Source: Paraphysomonas bandaiensis
Lineage: Eukaryota; Chrysophyceae
Assembly: GCA_965644295.1 (NCBI GenBank)
Contig: CBFFRP010000324.1
Coordinates: 288,261 to 352,260, forward strand
Direction of reading: 5' to 3'
DNA length: 64,000 bases
Positions 1 to 10,780 of this stretch are shown here, in pieces. Within the stretch, counting starts at the first letter, position 1; every line of letters begins with the position of its first letter. The notes beneath the pieces are model-generated. The model saw nothing but the letters and a program-made list of their open reading frames with translations. It had not been told where the DNA came from and ran no database searches. Position numbers and translations under genes: made by a program.

Positions 1-172
1 GTGATTATAAGAGTGTAAGTAATGAGCACGATAGAGTGAAAATTATGAATAACAATATAGAACGTAGCTATCATGCACAACGGAATAGTTAGAAGTGTAA
101 CTGATAATGACGACGTTATGATGACGATCACGTATCTTCGACAGATATTTCATTGAACATTATAACTCACAG

Positions 173-521
173 ATACAATCATGTATTAAGCTGCATCCTA
201 ATAATCTCGAGGCTAGGATGATGTGGTTCTATCCCAATGCGCTTTTCAACTGGACCCCTGCAGAAGTAAAGAAGGGAATCAATAGCTGGTATGCGTTGAT
301 ACTGAGTTGATACTTCCACGATCGAAGGCATGCAGTTCAATCCCTGGAGTAGAAGAGACTACGATAGGACCAGAAAAGCATTGGTCACGCACTTCAGGTT
401 TCAGTGGCAATATGGCCAGCTTGATTGGCCAAAAAGATTTGGAGGAAAGGCTAAAGAGCTCCATCCAATGAACCGTATACAAAATGCAGTGTTGGATAGA
501 ATGTACCCAAGCGTAACATGA
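173..521 (+). CDS. 3' end of an unrecognised gene (two exons visible)
   Basis: An open frame reads from an acceptor at 170-172 (CAG) through 173-265. It continues in phase across a 70-nt GT-AG intron (266-335) into 336-521, ending in TGA. The joined frame gives about 92 residues rich in Trp, Arg and aromatic residues (for example FYPNALFNW and the tail DRMYPSV). The intron size matches others in the window, which supports the join. Upstream exons would lie before position 1, or within 1-172 where no clear frame is seen. I do not recognise the family. It could also be a chance frame; confidence is moderate to low. Confidence 0.4.
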
Positions 522-814
522 GTGTGCATAGAAGAAGAATGTGCAATTAGATTTTCTATGAACTAATAATTCCATATATTAATTACTTTCACTTCCAAGT
601 TCGATAATCTCAGCTTTTCATATACAAGTTTGATAAGTCCTCATACAAATATATACTTTTATGGTTTCAAGTTCTCGTTTACTTTTATGGTGCGGGCGAT
701 TTTTCGGCACTCTTCGCTATCACCATCATAATCATCCTCAGTAGTCAGGCCTTTATGTGTAATAACTACGTTTGTAGTTATGGATTCCTTGGATGTAGGA
801 GTAGGCTTCGAACT

Positions 815-1270
815 TTAAGTAGACGGAGTATGGAAGGCGTCGTCTACGGCGTGCCGGGCTTTCTTATTGAAGCTTTGTCGTAAATCCTTCACATTATCAA
901 TTGATAATCCTTTTCGCTTCTTTCCTTGGGTTAAGGAATAAGAGTTCAAAGCTCTATATTCTACTGGTTTCCCAAGAAGAATAAAAGTGGAGTTGCTTCC
1001 TCGGTCACAGTGTTCCCGGCTATTCCACTGACCAGACAGAACAGTTGCTGTATAAACAAACACTACTTATTCCAACTGTACAAATAATATGATATGTACC
1101 TTGGCCAAACCACCCTTGGTATTCCCTTTCAGCTGCTTTATCAATTCCTCCACTGCTGGGTAGTCCTTATCGACCTTCAAAATGTCAAGATGAAGGACCT
1201 GCTCCTCCTCTTTGTTGTCTAATTCTTTCTCCTCCTCGGAATGTTCCGGTTCACGATCACTGGTACTCAT
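815..1270 (-). CDS. Small acidic/basic hypothetical protein, two exons
   Basis: Exon 1 runs 1270 to 1100 (57 codons) and ends at a GTACAT donor. Exon 2 starts at 1027 after a GTCAG acceptor and runs to a stop at 815, removing a 72-nt intron in phase 0. The predicted protein is about 127 residues. The N-terminal half is very acidic (SEEEKELDNKEEEQ, residues 11-24) with a short amphipathic segment. The C-terminal half is basic with KKRKG. No family was recognised. The start is the first ATG after an AT-rich leader. A nearer acceptor at 1048 would give an early stop, so the 1028 junction is preferred. It lies tail-to-tail with the partial gene at 173-521. Confidence 0.5.
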
Positions 1271-1978
1271 ATTTCTTAATTATAGTGATATATAAGGTAC
1301 TTTAAAGTGCATATATTGTGTGTATATTTCAGTAAAGAAATTCAGTATTCAGTGCTCCGACCTCTCACTGAAAAAGCATTTTCAGGTGGATTTTTATTCA
1401 GTGATCGACACTGAATACTGAATTTTATCGCTATATTCAGTGTTCAGAATTCAGTTTTGCTTAATAAGCCACCAAAAAAGCCATTTTTGACCACTGAATT
1501 TTCAGAATTCAGTATTCAGAAATTCAGTTTTCCTAAATAAGACCCACCCTAAGAATACATGAAATACCGGAATACGGTATGGTGATAGAATATCACTCCC
1601 GTATACGGCGGTACTGTTGCTTGTTGATGAGTCAAAATACAGTCTGTATATGGTATACGGCACTGACACCGTCATCGTCATCATTTAACTTCACGGAATC
1701 GCGATATATTGCGAGTGTATATCCGGGTGGGTATCAGTGGACCGAAGTCACCAACACACGGATGTCCAAGTGAAAATAAAGTACGTACGTCGAGATCTCC
1801 ACATCGTTTCACTTGAATCTCTATGAGATTCCCTCCAACACTCTCCCACCACACTGCTATCTACTGACGATATACATATACCTGTATGTATGTTGACACA
1901 AGACAACATCACTCACCTCTCTATATAACTATTAATTCTAACATGGTCCTCGTAACATTCGCCTAAGTATTCAATCAT
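1271..1978. other. Divergent intergenic region with ATTCAGT/ACTGAAT repeats
   Basis: This is the 5' space between the minus-strand small gene and the plus-strand channel gene. It holds a cluster of ATTCAGT and ACTGAAT words between about 1330 and 1535. The cluster includes a perfect 15-bp inverted repeat, 1340-1354 with 1409-1423. A GGTATACGGCACTG word lies near 1653 and recurs near 17662, upstream of another gene. No further coding frame is convincing. Confidence 0.6.
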
Positions 1979-3283
1979 ATGGAGCAATACAAGGTATCTA
2001 AACCTCGATCAAGCGACAAACAATTCGCCACAGCAGCGAAACGATTAGAAAAACTTAAATATGAAGGTAATTCCGCTTACTATCATGGTGATGAAACGGA
2101 GAAAGTGTTTGAACACACTTATGTTATCGCACGGTACTGTGGGATTGCTTTGTGTATGTACTTTATTGTGGGGATCGGTTACTTAAGATTCATTGACAAT
2201 TCAATGGCGACAAATATCTTTGATACTTTTTACTTTTGTGTTATCACTTTAACTACAATCGGATATGGAGATGTACATCCCACAAATAATTCTACGAAAC
2301 TTTTCGTATCTGCGTATGTTTTTCTCGGTCTTATGATATTAAGCAGCGCTATCACTGGTATAGTCAGATACTGGCGCCAGGAGCATATGAATATTAAGAA
2401 AAGGCTTACGTTGCAACAAATAGATAGAGAGGAGAGGTCCTTACGCGAGGCACTTGATATACCTTATGAGAATGAGGACTCAAAAAGAGAAGCTGTAGGG
2501 GAACAAGACAGTATTGTAATGGGGATTGTGACTGCTCCTCTTTTGGGTAATGTGGCGGCGGTGGATGCCTTGCGGCAGTTTCTGAAAGTTAGGTTAAGTG
2601 TTCCAGCTTATGCGGTGCCCATTATTCTCAAAATGCTAGGGGGATTTGCACTCATTCTAGCTAATGTTACCTTTGGTACGCTTTTTTATTCTGTTGTGGT
2701 GGACAATCACACTGTTGTGGATGCTATTTACCTCACTGCCATGACAATCACCACTGTTGGTTATGGGGATGTCGTTCCTTCTAGCACGAGTTCCCAGGCA
2801 TTCACCGTAGTTTACGCTTTGGTTGGAACCTTGGTAACGGGTAAGGCTCTCCAGACGTTTCACAATGCTATTGATGACTATCATCGGGCACACCGAAGTG
2901 AAGTCATCCTAAAGTCACAATTTGACCTTAATATCCTGTTTGACATGGATACGGATGGGGACGAACAGGTTTCTAAAGCTGAGTTCATTGTATATAAATT
3001 GATGCACATGAATCTTGTTGAACCGAAGGTTATTGCGAGCATTGAGCGACAGTTTCATGTCCTGGATGTAGATAATAACAACGCCCTAACTGTGAATGAC
3101 ATCGTCATGATGAGTAGTAAAGTTTATATACAGCCGAGGGTTACGGACGCTATGGGGGATCGTAAGACCGGTGTGTGGACAACATCCATTGCCCCTGTAA
3201 GAACAAAACAAAACCTCACTCAAGTAGCACCCACAGTTGATGAAGAGTCTGAGGTAAATGACACTGCTGAGGTTTCTGTTTAA
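1979..3283 (+). CDS. Two-pore-domain K+ channel with C-terminal EF hands (TPK-like)
   Basis: A 434-residue intronless ORF with the layout of plant/algal TPK channels: two pore modules in one chain, so a dimer would form the channel. Selectivity filters are TIGYGD (residues 93-98) and TVGYGD (259-264). Each is preceded by a pore helix and flanked by hydrophobic segments at about 50-72, 105-130, 211-240 and 271-294. The cytosolic tail has two EF-hand loops, DMDTDGDEQVSK (322-333, canonical) and DVDNNNALTVND (363-374), implying Ca2+ control. The family conducts K+ across vacuolar or plasma membranes; location cannot be read here. The N-terminus has KPRSS but no clear 14-3-3 motif of the plant RSxSxP form. 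The ATG at 1979 is the first in frame and gives a complete N-terminal cytosolic domain. Confidence 0.93.
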   Translation: MEQYKVSKPRSSDKQFATAAKRLEKLKYEGNSAYYHGDETEKVFEHTYVIARYCGIALCMYFIVGIGYLRFIDNSMATNIFDTFYFCVITLTTIGYGDVHPTNNSTKLFVSAYVFLGLMILSSAITGIVRYWRQEHMNIKKRLTLQQIDREERSLREALDIPYENEDSKREAVGEQDSIVMGIVTAPLLGNVAAVDALRQFLKVRLSVPAYAVPIILKMLGGFALILANVTFGTLFYSVVVDNHTVVDAIYLTAMTITTVGYGDVVPSSTSSQAFTVVYALVGTLVTGKALQTFHNAIDDYHRAHRSEVILKSQFDLNILFDMDTDGDEQVSKAEFIVYKLMHMNLVEPKVIASIERQFHVLDVDNNNALTVNDIVMMSSKVYIQPRVTDAMGDRKTGVWTTSIAPVRTKQNLTQVAPTVDEESEVNDTAEVSV

Positions 3284-4483
3284 TCTATAGTTGCAATTGG
3301 TCCTAAAATGTGTATTTGACTAAAATATTATTGGCGTCCTACATATCTACCCATTGAATAGTCTTCCCGTGTGTTTGCATACATTCTTTGTTTTTGTTTT
3401 CGTTATAATTTGTTGAATGAAATGCATACATGATCACTAAAAAGTTGGTATCATTACATTTTATTTTTGCGTGTCGGCTCTCGTGTCAATTTGATTGGGA
3501 GTGATGCATATATATTAGGTTCACACAGCATAATTTGTTATTGAAACAGAATGTGTCGTTGTTAATCTGGCACGACATGAAGTTCGTTGAAACTCTTCGC
3601 TTTGTCTACACTACACACATATGCTCCCTACATATATCTTATTTTGATCGTGTGGTCGGCCTTTTCATATACGAATACATACTTTGTCTGTTCACGTAAC
3701 AATCGATTCTAACCATCTTCTATCAAAGAATACATCGTCGATATGCATAACGCTGGTGGGCGTAGCATATAAGCCATATAGTTATATGGCTATATAGTTC
3801 CACGCTGAAAATTTGGACAAGGGTGGATACCCCATATCTTCTTACTCCTTATCACCCATGGTTAAATTATAGCTTATCCTCATGATGTTGAAAACCTAGC
3901 TAGTATCTCTATTTTAAAGCAATTTGTGGCTTGTTGCATGTTTGCTGTAAGGGGAAGTGTTGAGCAATTTAAAGCTGTACTTTTAAGGTATTGGAATTAT
4001 GATCGTTAGTCGAATAATACAGTAGTGGTTAACAGTACTATGAAAACTAACAACATGATAGATACTGTAGTAATGAAACTGAATATATTATATATATATT
4101 GATCATACAAGATAGAAGATAGTGACGATGTAAGATCGTACTAAAAATGATTGGTCGTAGAGGTAACATGAAATTGATGAATGCGAAGAGATATGATTAT
4201 AATAATTTTGACAACACAATCAGTGAATACACGTCCAGTTAACTTAGTAAATCATCCAATTGTGTCATAACTTGACAAATAGGTGTTCCCTAATTAACAT
4301 TAACAACACAAATGAAAACTCATATTGTCTCAAATCAATGGTATGTATACTGTATAACTAGGGAATAGCAATTACACCAGATCAACTCAAAACAAAAAAC
4401 ATCAAGTTTTATAATGGCTACAACAAATTCATTTTTACCACAGAATGTAGAAAATGTAGTAGTGGATGCCCTATTATCCTATT
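3284..4483. other. AT-rich intergenic DNA, no gene seen
   Basis: About 1.2 kb without a convincing coding frame. It contains a near-perfect short palindrome at 3772-3791 (9-bp arms AGCCATATA / TATATGGCT). A segment at 3833-3884 reappears, diverged and inverted, at about 5993-6036. The rest is AT-rich single-copy sequence. Confidence 0.6.
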
Positions 4484-4960
4484 ATTAGCAATAGGCGTTT
4501 AAGATCCAGTTCTTATCTCTGATATATCCTAATATTTAACGCTACGAAGGCTGCTTGTGCAGCACCGCAACATCAAGTGCAACCACTTTCGCTCTATTAA
4601 TCAAAGCAAACGCAGTGAGCAAGCAGAATGTTGAAATACCTGACATCTGCTGACTTCAGGTTTTTTGAGTCCGTAAGAGGTGAACGGCCCAGATACTTGA
4701 CTTCAGGCAGCCCAAGACCCCAGATGCCCTTGATGAGGTGGGCCCAGTCCCGGATGCTATTGATTCGTCAGTGCCAAAGACGTCTACACAAGTGGTACTT
4801 TTATTTGTACCCCTTCAATTGTAACACACAAACACTTGGCTATGAGTGAAAATAATCTGCTGACTATATATGTGGCTCATATTAGTTTCCCGGAGAAATA
4901 TCTCCGCTACTTATTTCTCAAAACACCACGAAAAGATGCGAGCTCGACAATGCCCTTGCA
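4484..4960 (+). repeat. Interspersed ~460-bp repeat, copy A
   Basis: This segment aligns along its length with 5087-5550 and in part with 52298-52506. Shared landmarks in order are ATTAGCAATAGGCGTT, TTTAACGCTACG with GCTGCTTGTGC, TTGACTTCAG, CCCGGATGC, AAAGACGTCTACACAAGTG, GGCTATGAGTG, ATCTGCTGACTATATAT, AACACCACGAAAAG and a terminal GCGAG-TCGA block. Copies A and B are well diverged, so the family is not young here. A 73-codon frame inside it (4628-4849) is not preserved in copy B. Orientation is arbitrary. Confidence 0.75.
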
Positions 4961-5086
4961 GAATGTAGATATGATAAATTAAGATTTTTTATTTGTTTTC
5001 ATATTTCAAAATGTATATCACAAAGCAAGTTACAAATAGCTATACAGTATAGATATTATATATTGAAAGTCTTGTTATTAGCAATA

Positions 5087-5550
5087 GGCGTTAAAAACCT
5101 GCACCAACTTAGCAGCTAGATGAATGCTAGACAAACTAGTTAGACCTCTACCTGTAACTAATCAGTACACACTTTTTTTATCCTACTATTTAACGCTACG
5201 GAAGCTGCTTGTGCGTCGCCGCAAGCACCAAGGTGCAAAAACTTCCGCTCTGAGTGCTTAAGGTGAACATCCCAGATGCTTGACTTCAGCTGGCAGCCCA
5301 ATACCCTGGTTACCCTTCAGGTGGGCCCTGTCCCGGATGCCTGTTTATTTGTCAGGGCCTAAAGACGTCTACACAAGTGACACTTATTGGTGCCCCTTGT
5401 ACCACACAAGCATTCGGCTATGAGTGGGCAGAAGAATATCTGCTGACTATATATATTATGCGGCTCACGTTAGTTTCCCATAGAGAATCTCTCCGGTACT
5501 TATCCCCCAGAACACCACGAAAAGGTGCGAGTCCGACTTTGTTGAGGGCA
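5087..5550 (+). repeat. Interspersed ~460-bp repeat, copy B
   Basis: Second copy of the family in copy A, in the same orientation about 600 bp downstream. It has a different insertion after the first 20 bases. It lacks the segment between GCTCT and GTGAAC that copies A and C share. Near its 3' end it carries GGTGCGAGTCC (5525-5535), which resembles an RNA polymerase III B box (GGTTCGANTCC). That would suit a SINE, but no convincing A box or terminal poly-A or simple repeat is seen. Confidence 0.72.
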
Positions 5551-6726
5551 GTATAGATATTAGGTTTTCAACAGAAACTCTTCCCTTGCCTAAATTTTAA
5601 AACTTGGGCTCGTATCCCTCCTTATTACGCGTGGCCCGTGGTTAAATATGACTATACCCCCATTTGGTCCAAACGTTTGTTTCGCATGGATTGGATTCAA
5701 TAGTTTGCTTATATTACCTCCGGGAAAGTATACACTTACAAATTCAATACTCGGGTCGAGCAGACACTAATTCTATATCTTAACTATAATATTGGCAGTC
5801 ATTCTAAAGTGACTTCATCAAACACTCCAAGTTATAAAGACTTCAAAACAATGCTTTGAATGTTTACTTGTTTTTTATTGTTATTTAGGGAACACATGTT
5901 TCATTTAACAGCACACAAGCTATACATTCAAGTAACAGCACACATGTTATTTAATAGCTATACATTCAAGATATATGAGGCTTTTTAGCATTATGAGGAT
6001 AAGGTACAATTTACCCTTGGAGTAAGGAATATCATCCATTGTCCAACTGTTCTAGAATCCTTGTAACCCGTTGTTAAATATAACTAAAGTGAAGTGCACT
6101 CAAAAGTAGAGTCATGTATTAAATGTTAAGTGTTAAGTATATATTAAATGACAAATCATATTGTGACTATACTAAATACTTCTAAATACGATGTTGTGAG
6201 GGGTGTTGGTGGTATGGCTCGATAGAACACGTAGTTCAAAAAAACTTGGTTAAATATAAATAAATCAAATTACTTTTTTGAGTATCAACGTTGGCATCTC
6301 CTTGATAGAATAAGCTCAGACAATACAACATTACTGTTAGAAATCCGTCAAAGTGACTAGTCTAATCTACATGAAGCAGAGTGATTCACCGGAATGTTAA
6401 CTATGCCAATGAAGTCAACTCAGTATAAAAAACTTTCAGAGCTATACCAACAGACTACTAGGGTCCCTGTCTTCAACTGATAGCAGACACCAAACTAAAC
6501 ATTACACCCTATCTCTCGATCTTCCCCAAGAGATATGGTACACACTCTCCTCGTCCTAGACGAACACATATGTAGTGTGGAAAAGCTGAGTTGTAGCACT
6601 GCATGACATGCATGCTAAACAGTTTACTGCATAACTTCAGGAGAATTCAGTCCCCCAAAACATTGCGGCATATAGAATGTTTCATATTACAATTTTCGAA
6701 CATGGCCATGTTGCTATTGATACGGT
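5551..6726. other. AT-rich intergenic DNA, no gene seen
   Basis: No supported coding region. The stretch has short AT-rich direct repeats such as AGCACACA-GTTATT near 5910-5960 and a diverged inverted counterpart (5993-6036) of 3833-3884. If those are element ends, the 3.8-6.0 kb block, including both ~460-bp repeats, could be one decayed mobile element. That is inference. Confidence 0.5.
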
Positions 6727-6845
6727 CTGTGTGTACTCCTGTGTACCTATGCACTCCTATCTGTGTGTACCTATGCACTCCTATCTGTGTGTACCTATGC
6801 ACTCCTATCTGTGTGTACCTATGCACTCCTATCTGTGTGTTGTTG
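6727..6845. repeat. 24-bp minisatellite upstream of the methyltransferase gene
   Basis: About four to five head-to-tail copies of a 24-bp unit built from CTGTGTGTACC and TATGCACTCCTAT, the central ones identical. The period is a multiple of three, so the array is open in several frames on both strands and produces spurious ORFs. It ends about 300 bp before the likely start of the methyltransferase at 7145. Confidence 0.9.
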
Positions 6846-7144
6846 CCCTGTACATGCACATAGTATATATGTATGTGTATGGACTACTGTATGTACAGTA
6901 TACCGTACATAATTTTCGAATTCGCACAGAGCACTGAAGTTCCAGAAACTGAAAATATTACAGTATGGAGCTTCCGGAACACCATCAGATGATGTGAAGT
7001 GGCCTTCTTTTGGACCATTTAGCAGCATCAGCGCAACGAATATCTTGCAGCCATAAGCAGCTGATGTTGACAACATCAAGACGAGAATGTTGCGGTATTT
7101 GTATATCACATCTCGGCTACATTGCTGCCTATACAATCTCAACT

Positions 7145-8002
7145 ATGAGTGACGAGTATTACTACGATTCCGAGGATGCATTTAACTTCTACAAACATGT
7201 CTGGGGAGGCCACTTCATTCACGTTGGACTGTATCAAGATCTGCCCAGGCAGCTGACAGGGACAGAACGAATATTCTCTGCAAGTTCTATGGCACTTGAT
7301 CACCTCCTGTCGAAGCATGAGAAGCACTCTTCTCAGCCTCTTGATAACTCTTCTCGAATAATGGATATGGGAGCGGCGTTAGGAGGTGCTGCTCGTCACT
7401 GTGCTAAAAAGTATGGGTGCCGGGTGACTTGCATCGACCTTTCTGCTAAAGAGAACGCTGCTAACCGTCTAGAGTCTGCGCAGCAGGGATTGGGTGACCT
7501 AATCTATATTCCTGGTGAGAAAGACTTCTCCCACACAGGCGAGGAGTCCGGAACATATGACTTCATATTTTCCGAGGACTGCTTTCTACATGTTCCAGGC
7601 CCTGCCAGAGAGAGTGTTATGGCAGAAGCAGCACGGCTACTGAAGCCTAATGGTCTGATGGTATTCTCAGATATTATGCAAATTGATAATGCGGATACTG
7701 AGAAACTAGCCCCCGTGTATCAGCGACTGAACCTTGTTGATCTCGGTAGTCCTGGTCGGTACAAAGAGTGGGGAGCCAAACATGGCCTTTCTCTTCTGGA
7801 GTATGATGACCGTACATCTGACTTGTGTACTCACTATGGAACTGTGAAGGATGTCTTGCTTGCTAAAATGCCTGAGTTGAGAGGACTTGTGTCCGAACGG
7901 TATATCCAGGACATGTTGAGAGGTTTGGATTCATGGGTACAACACTCATCAGGGGAGAACGCCAATATTTGTTGGGGGTTCCAAGTGTTCCGCAAAGACT
8001 AA
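7145..8002 (+). CDS. SAM-dependent methyltransferase, sarcosine/dimethylglycine N-methyltransferase-like
   Basis: From the ATG at 7145 the ORF gives 285 residues. An in-frame ATG at 7010 would add 45 residues unlike the family, so 7145 is preferred. The N-terminus YYDSEDAFNFYKHVWGG (residues 7-22, near enough) followed by IHVGLY closely resembles sarcosine/dimethylglycine methyltransferases, which make glycine betaine as an osmolyte. The SAM-binding motif is MDMGAALGGAAR (73-84), a variant of the usual LGAGYGGAAR. Acidic residue D98 ends strand beta 2 (CIDLS). The post-II region FSEDCFLHV (142-150) and LLKPNGLMVFSDIM (165-178) complete the Rossmann fold. It is a single exon. The substrate is inferred from the N-terminal motif; a related small-molecule N- or S-methyltransferase is possible. 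An AATAAA lies just after the stop (8008). It converges with the NPRL3-like gene. Confidence 0.8.
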   Translation: MSDEYYYDSEDAFNFYKHVWGGHFIHVGLYQDLPRQLTGTERIFSASSMALDHLLSKHEKHSSQPLDNSSRIMDMGAALGGAARHCAKKYGCRVTCIDLSAKENAANRLESAQQGLGDLIYIPGEKDFSHTGEESGTYDFIFSEDCFLHVPGPARESVMAEAARLLKPNGLMVFSDIMQIDNADTEKLAPVYQRLNLVDLGSPGRYKEWGAKHGLSLLEYDDRTSDLCTHYGTVKDVLLAKMPELRGLVSERYIQDMLRGLDSWVQHSSGENANICWGFQVFRKD

Positions 8003-8364
8003 AGAAATAAATTATTTTCTCGAAAGAAAAATCTACATTGACACCTAAAAGTTACACGAAGTGAATTGTTTTTTATAACTATTGGCACCCCAAAGCTTCC
8101 GGTGGTGTTACGCTGATCTAAAATGCGTTGTCAAGCTAAAGTACAAGGGCTAAGCTGTTTTTCCATTGATTAGAGCTCGTCCAATTATACAACTTACACC
8201 ACTGTGATGCTGTAAGTTAATAACGTTAAATCTTTCTTTTCCCTTTTAAAATTGTCACAAAATAAGCAACTCAATAGTCATTCTTTTTTATTTACCGTCA
8301 ACAATTATTGAATATCAGTAATATTTTAGAGTATTATCCGTGACGCACATAACACATCAAATAA
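8003..8364. other. Convergent intergenic region
   Basis: This is 362 bp between the 3' ends of the methyltransferase (+) and the NPRL3-like gene (-). It is AT-rich with an AATAAA-type signal close to the methyltransferase stop and no coding frame. It presumably holds both 3' UTRs. Confidence 0.6.
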
Positions 8365-10780
8365 TCATAACGGTCTAATATTCACAACAATATTGAAGTG
8401 CCTTACAGCTGAAAACACCTCATCTTCCTTCAAATCTTCGAGCCAGAGTATATCACACAGTGGTGTCTTCCCATCAAGATAAGGTGAGAGTTTTTTTCTA
8501 ATAACGCGCATATCACGGTCCGTTTGAATCATCATATCATAGCTGTGCTCTCTCGTGTGGCCTCTCTTTTGAAATGCTGACCCAAAATTTCCACTCTGTC
8601 GGGGGACGGACCCAGTGTCATTGAGACTCATGTGCAGTTGACCTCTAGAATTTCTCACACTCATAAGGAGAGAAACATCTACAAAAAAGTAGTGAAGCTC
8701 CCTAATCATATGCCATCTCAACAGCCATACAACGATATCGACACCATGAGCTTGTAGATGACGCGGAAATCGTGTAATAGCATCGTGAAGGGGGACTTTA
8801 CCAGTGAACGCCGAAAGAACAGAGTTAATATCCCCTCCTCCAAAACACGATGCGAATGAATGTGCTACGCGTCCACCAGCTGACCTGCGGGCGGGATCCG
8901 AAGTGGTCTCACATTGAAGTGGGGCATCAGGGTGTACCTGATAGAGGGAGTGAGCCGTTATAGTACCAATAATTTCACCCAATCCCCATTCACAGAGGTG
9001 GTTCACGGCGGAGTACACCTGCCAGGAATATTGCCATTAGATCAACACGAGAAAGGAGTAGACAACGTTTCTAACCTCGGCTAACGGCGTGTCGACAGCG
9101 TGTCTAATCTCTGCAAATGACTGAGTCGGGTTCATGGCCAGTAGAAGTCGCCACATCTTCGGCGAGCAGTGATGGCTGGGTGTCCTCAGTGCAGGTTTAG
9201 TGGTTGCTGTGGCACGAACTCCTTGTCCAGGTAAACACCTCGCAGCTGCTGCCCTGCTACGGAGAGAACCCTTTCCAGGAGCAGGTGCCGCATCTGAAGC
9301 AGCAGGGAGATCAGAGTCAGCAGGAGCGGCGTTGCGCGGAGAGTTTGTTTGTATATGTCCCCCTACTGGATTCACAATTGAACATCCCAGGGTCTGCATA
9401 ACTGCTCCCAAAGCTTCTGGATCTGCTATGGGGAGAAACGTTTGAAACGGCATAGGACCAGATCCACGTGAGTGGAAACTAATTGGTTCGAGGGCAGTAC
9501 CCGATGAGCGTCGGGAAGATACTGCTGGGGCGGACTGTGAGCGAATGACAGGCTCACTGGACGCCGCTAGTGAATCGATTCGTCGACTAACCTCAGAAAT
9601 TTCTTTCAAAGGAGAAGTAGGAGACGGCGCAGTCAGTGGAGAAAGCAAAGGAATATTTATTGAAACTACCCCATTAACTGTCATGCTTACACAGTATCCA
9701 CCTATACAACTCATTACAATGGATTACAAAGTAGGGAAGGAACACACCAACGAGACTATGATAGAGTGCTCGTAATTCATTTGCGAGGCTAGACTGCTGC
9801 AAAACGCACTCACACCGCGCCACGTCTCTATTAATCTGTGCCTCCTCCTGCGACACCAATGTACGCTCAACTAGCATCGGCGCCTGCTGAGTGGGGGACG
9901 GGGACGATAATGACCCGGTAGAGTTGGACTTAATGGCTGGCGCAGGTGTCGAATGCTTGTCCACCTCTTGTACACTATCTGCAGCCCCTGTGGAGGAATT
10001 AAGTGGGGCCGATACAACAGCAGCAGGATTTGAAGCCTCAGTTGTAGGATGGTTACTAAATGACGATCGAACATCCTCATTTATTTTGAATATGAGAGAC
10101 ACCTCCTTGCTGACATACCCTGCGCGTTTCTCTTGGTGATGTAATGCCCGAGCAAAGCTCTCTACAACTCTAAATATTCAATATCAAATGAAAACACTAA
10201 ATTGGGCGACATCCGTACCTATGAAGTACAGCAATACTAAGAGGGTTACGTCCATTTCCAAGGCCTAGGAGTTCAGCCACAGGATCTTCTCCCGGTTGAC
10301 GCCTTCCAGTGGGTCTTGGTTTGGACTGTGCCTTTGCAATAGCTCCCTCGCGAACAGTGGATATGATAACGCTGAACATGGTAATGTCGTCCGTTATATC
10401 CGGATCGTCCCCAGATAACAACTGAGGATCACGTTGACAGGGTATAGGTAAACTCACATATTGTAAGTCGTCAATAACAAGGTCCAAAACCTGGTAATGT
10501 ATCAAATTAACTAAAAAATGAACAAGTCCTTACTTTATTAAACATGGAATGGTTAGGACGAAAGAGTCTCGCAAAGTTATCTGGACTACATGAGGTGATG
10601 TTATGTATGACTAGACATCGTATAGATTTCGTATCACCTCAATGCCAGATAATCCTTATGAAACTTCAAGAAATTTTCACCGTAATTAATAACAGAAGAT
10701 GGAACCGCTTCAGGGTATCTAAATACAAGGCGCTGACCTTTTCTAATATCATCTACAACTAAAGCCACTCCAATAATCAT
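8365..10780 (-). CDS. NPRL3: NPRL3/Npr3-like GATOR1 subunit, six exons
   Basis: Six exons join in frame: 10780-10638, 10585-10534, 10490-10219, 10169-9748, 9677-9076 and 9018-8365 (introns 52, 43, 49, 70 and 57 nt). They encode about 714 residues. Order of NPR3 landmarks: N-terminal longin-type start with GQRLVFRYPE (15-24); SPDNFARLFRP and NKVLDLVIDDLQYVSLP; DDITMFSVI; the HHQEKRAGYVSKE helix; a Ser/Pro-rich linker; the segment FAEIRHAVDTPLAEVY followed by AVNHLCEWG; and a C-terminal winged-helix end with PYLDGKTPLCDILWLE. In other eukaryotes NPRL3 with NPRL2 and DEPDC5 forms GATOR1, the Rag GTPase-activating complex that restrains TORC1 when amino acids are scarce. The long linker (roughly residues 250-430) is low complexity and probably disordered. 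The start at 10780 (MIIGVALVVDD) gives the expected N-terminus. Confidence 0.88.

Noticed and set aside
4628-4849. 73-codon ORF
   Set aside because: It lies inside the interspersed repeat and the frame is not kept in the sister copy.
6603-6937. ORFs on both strands around 6.7 kb
   Set aside because: They are translations of the 24-bp minisatellite in different frames.
7010-7144. Upstream start for the methyltransferase
   Set aside because: The extra 45 residues do not resemble the family, and the Met at 7145 directly precedes the conserved N-terminal motif.
9200-10139. Plus-strand ORFs at 9.2-10.1 kb
   Set aside because: They are antisense shadows of the NPRL3-like exons, which account for the region.
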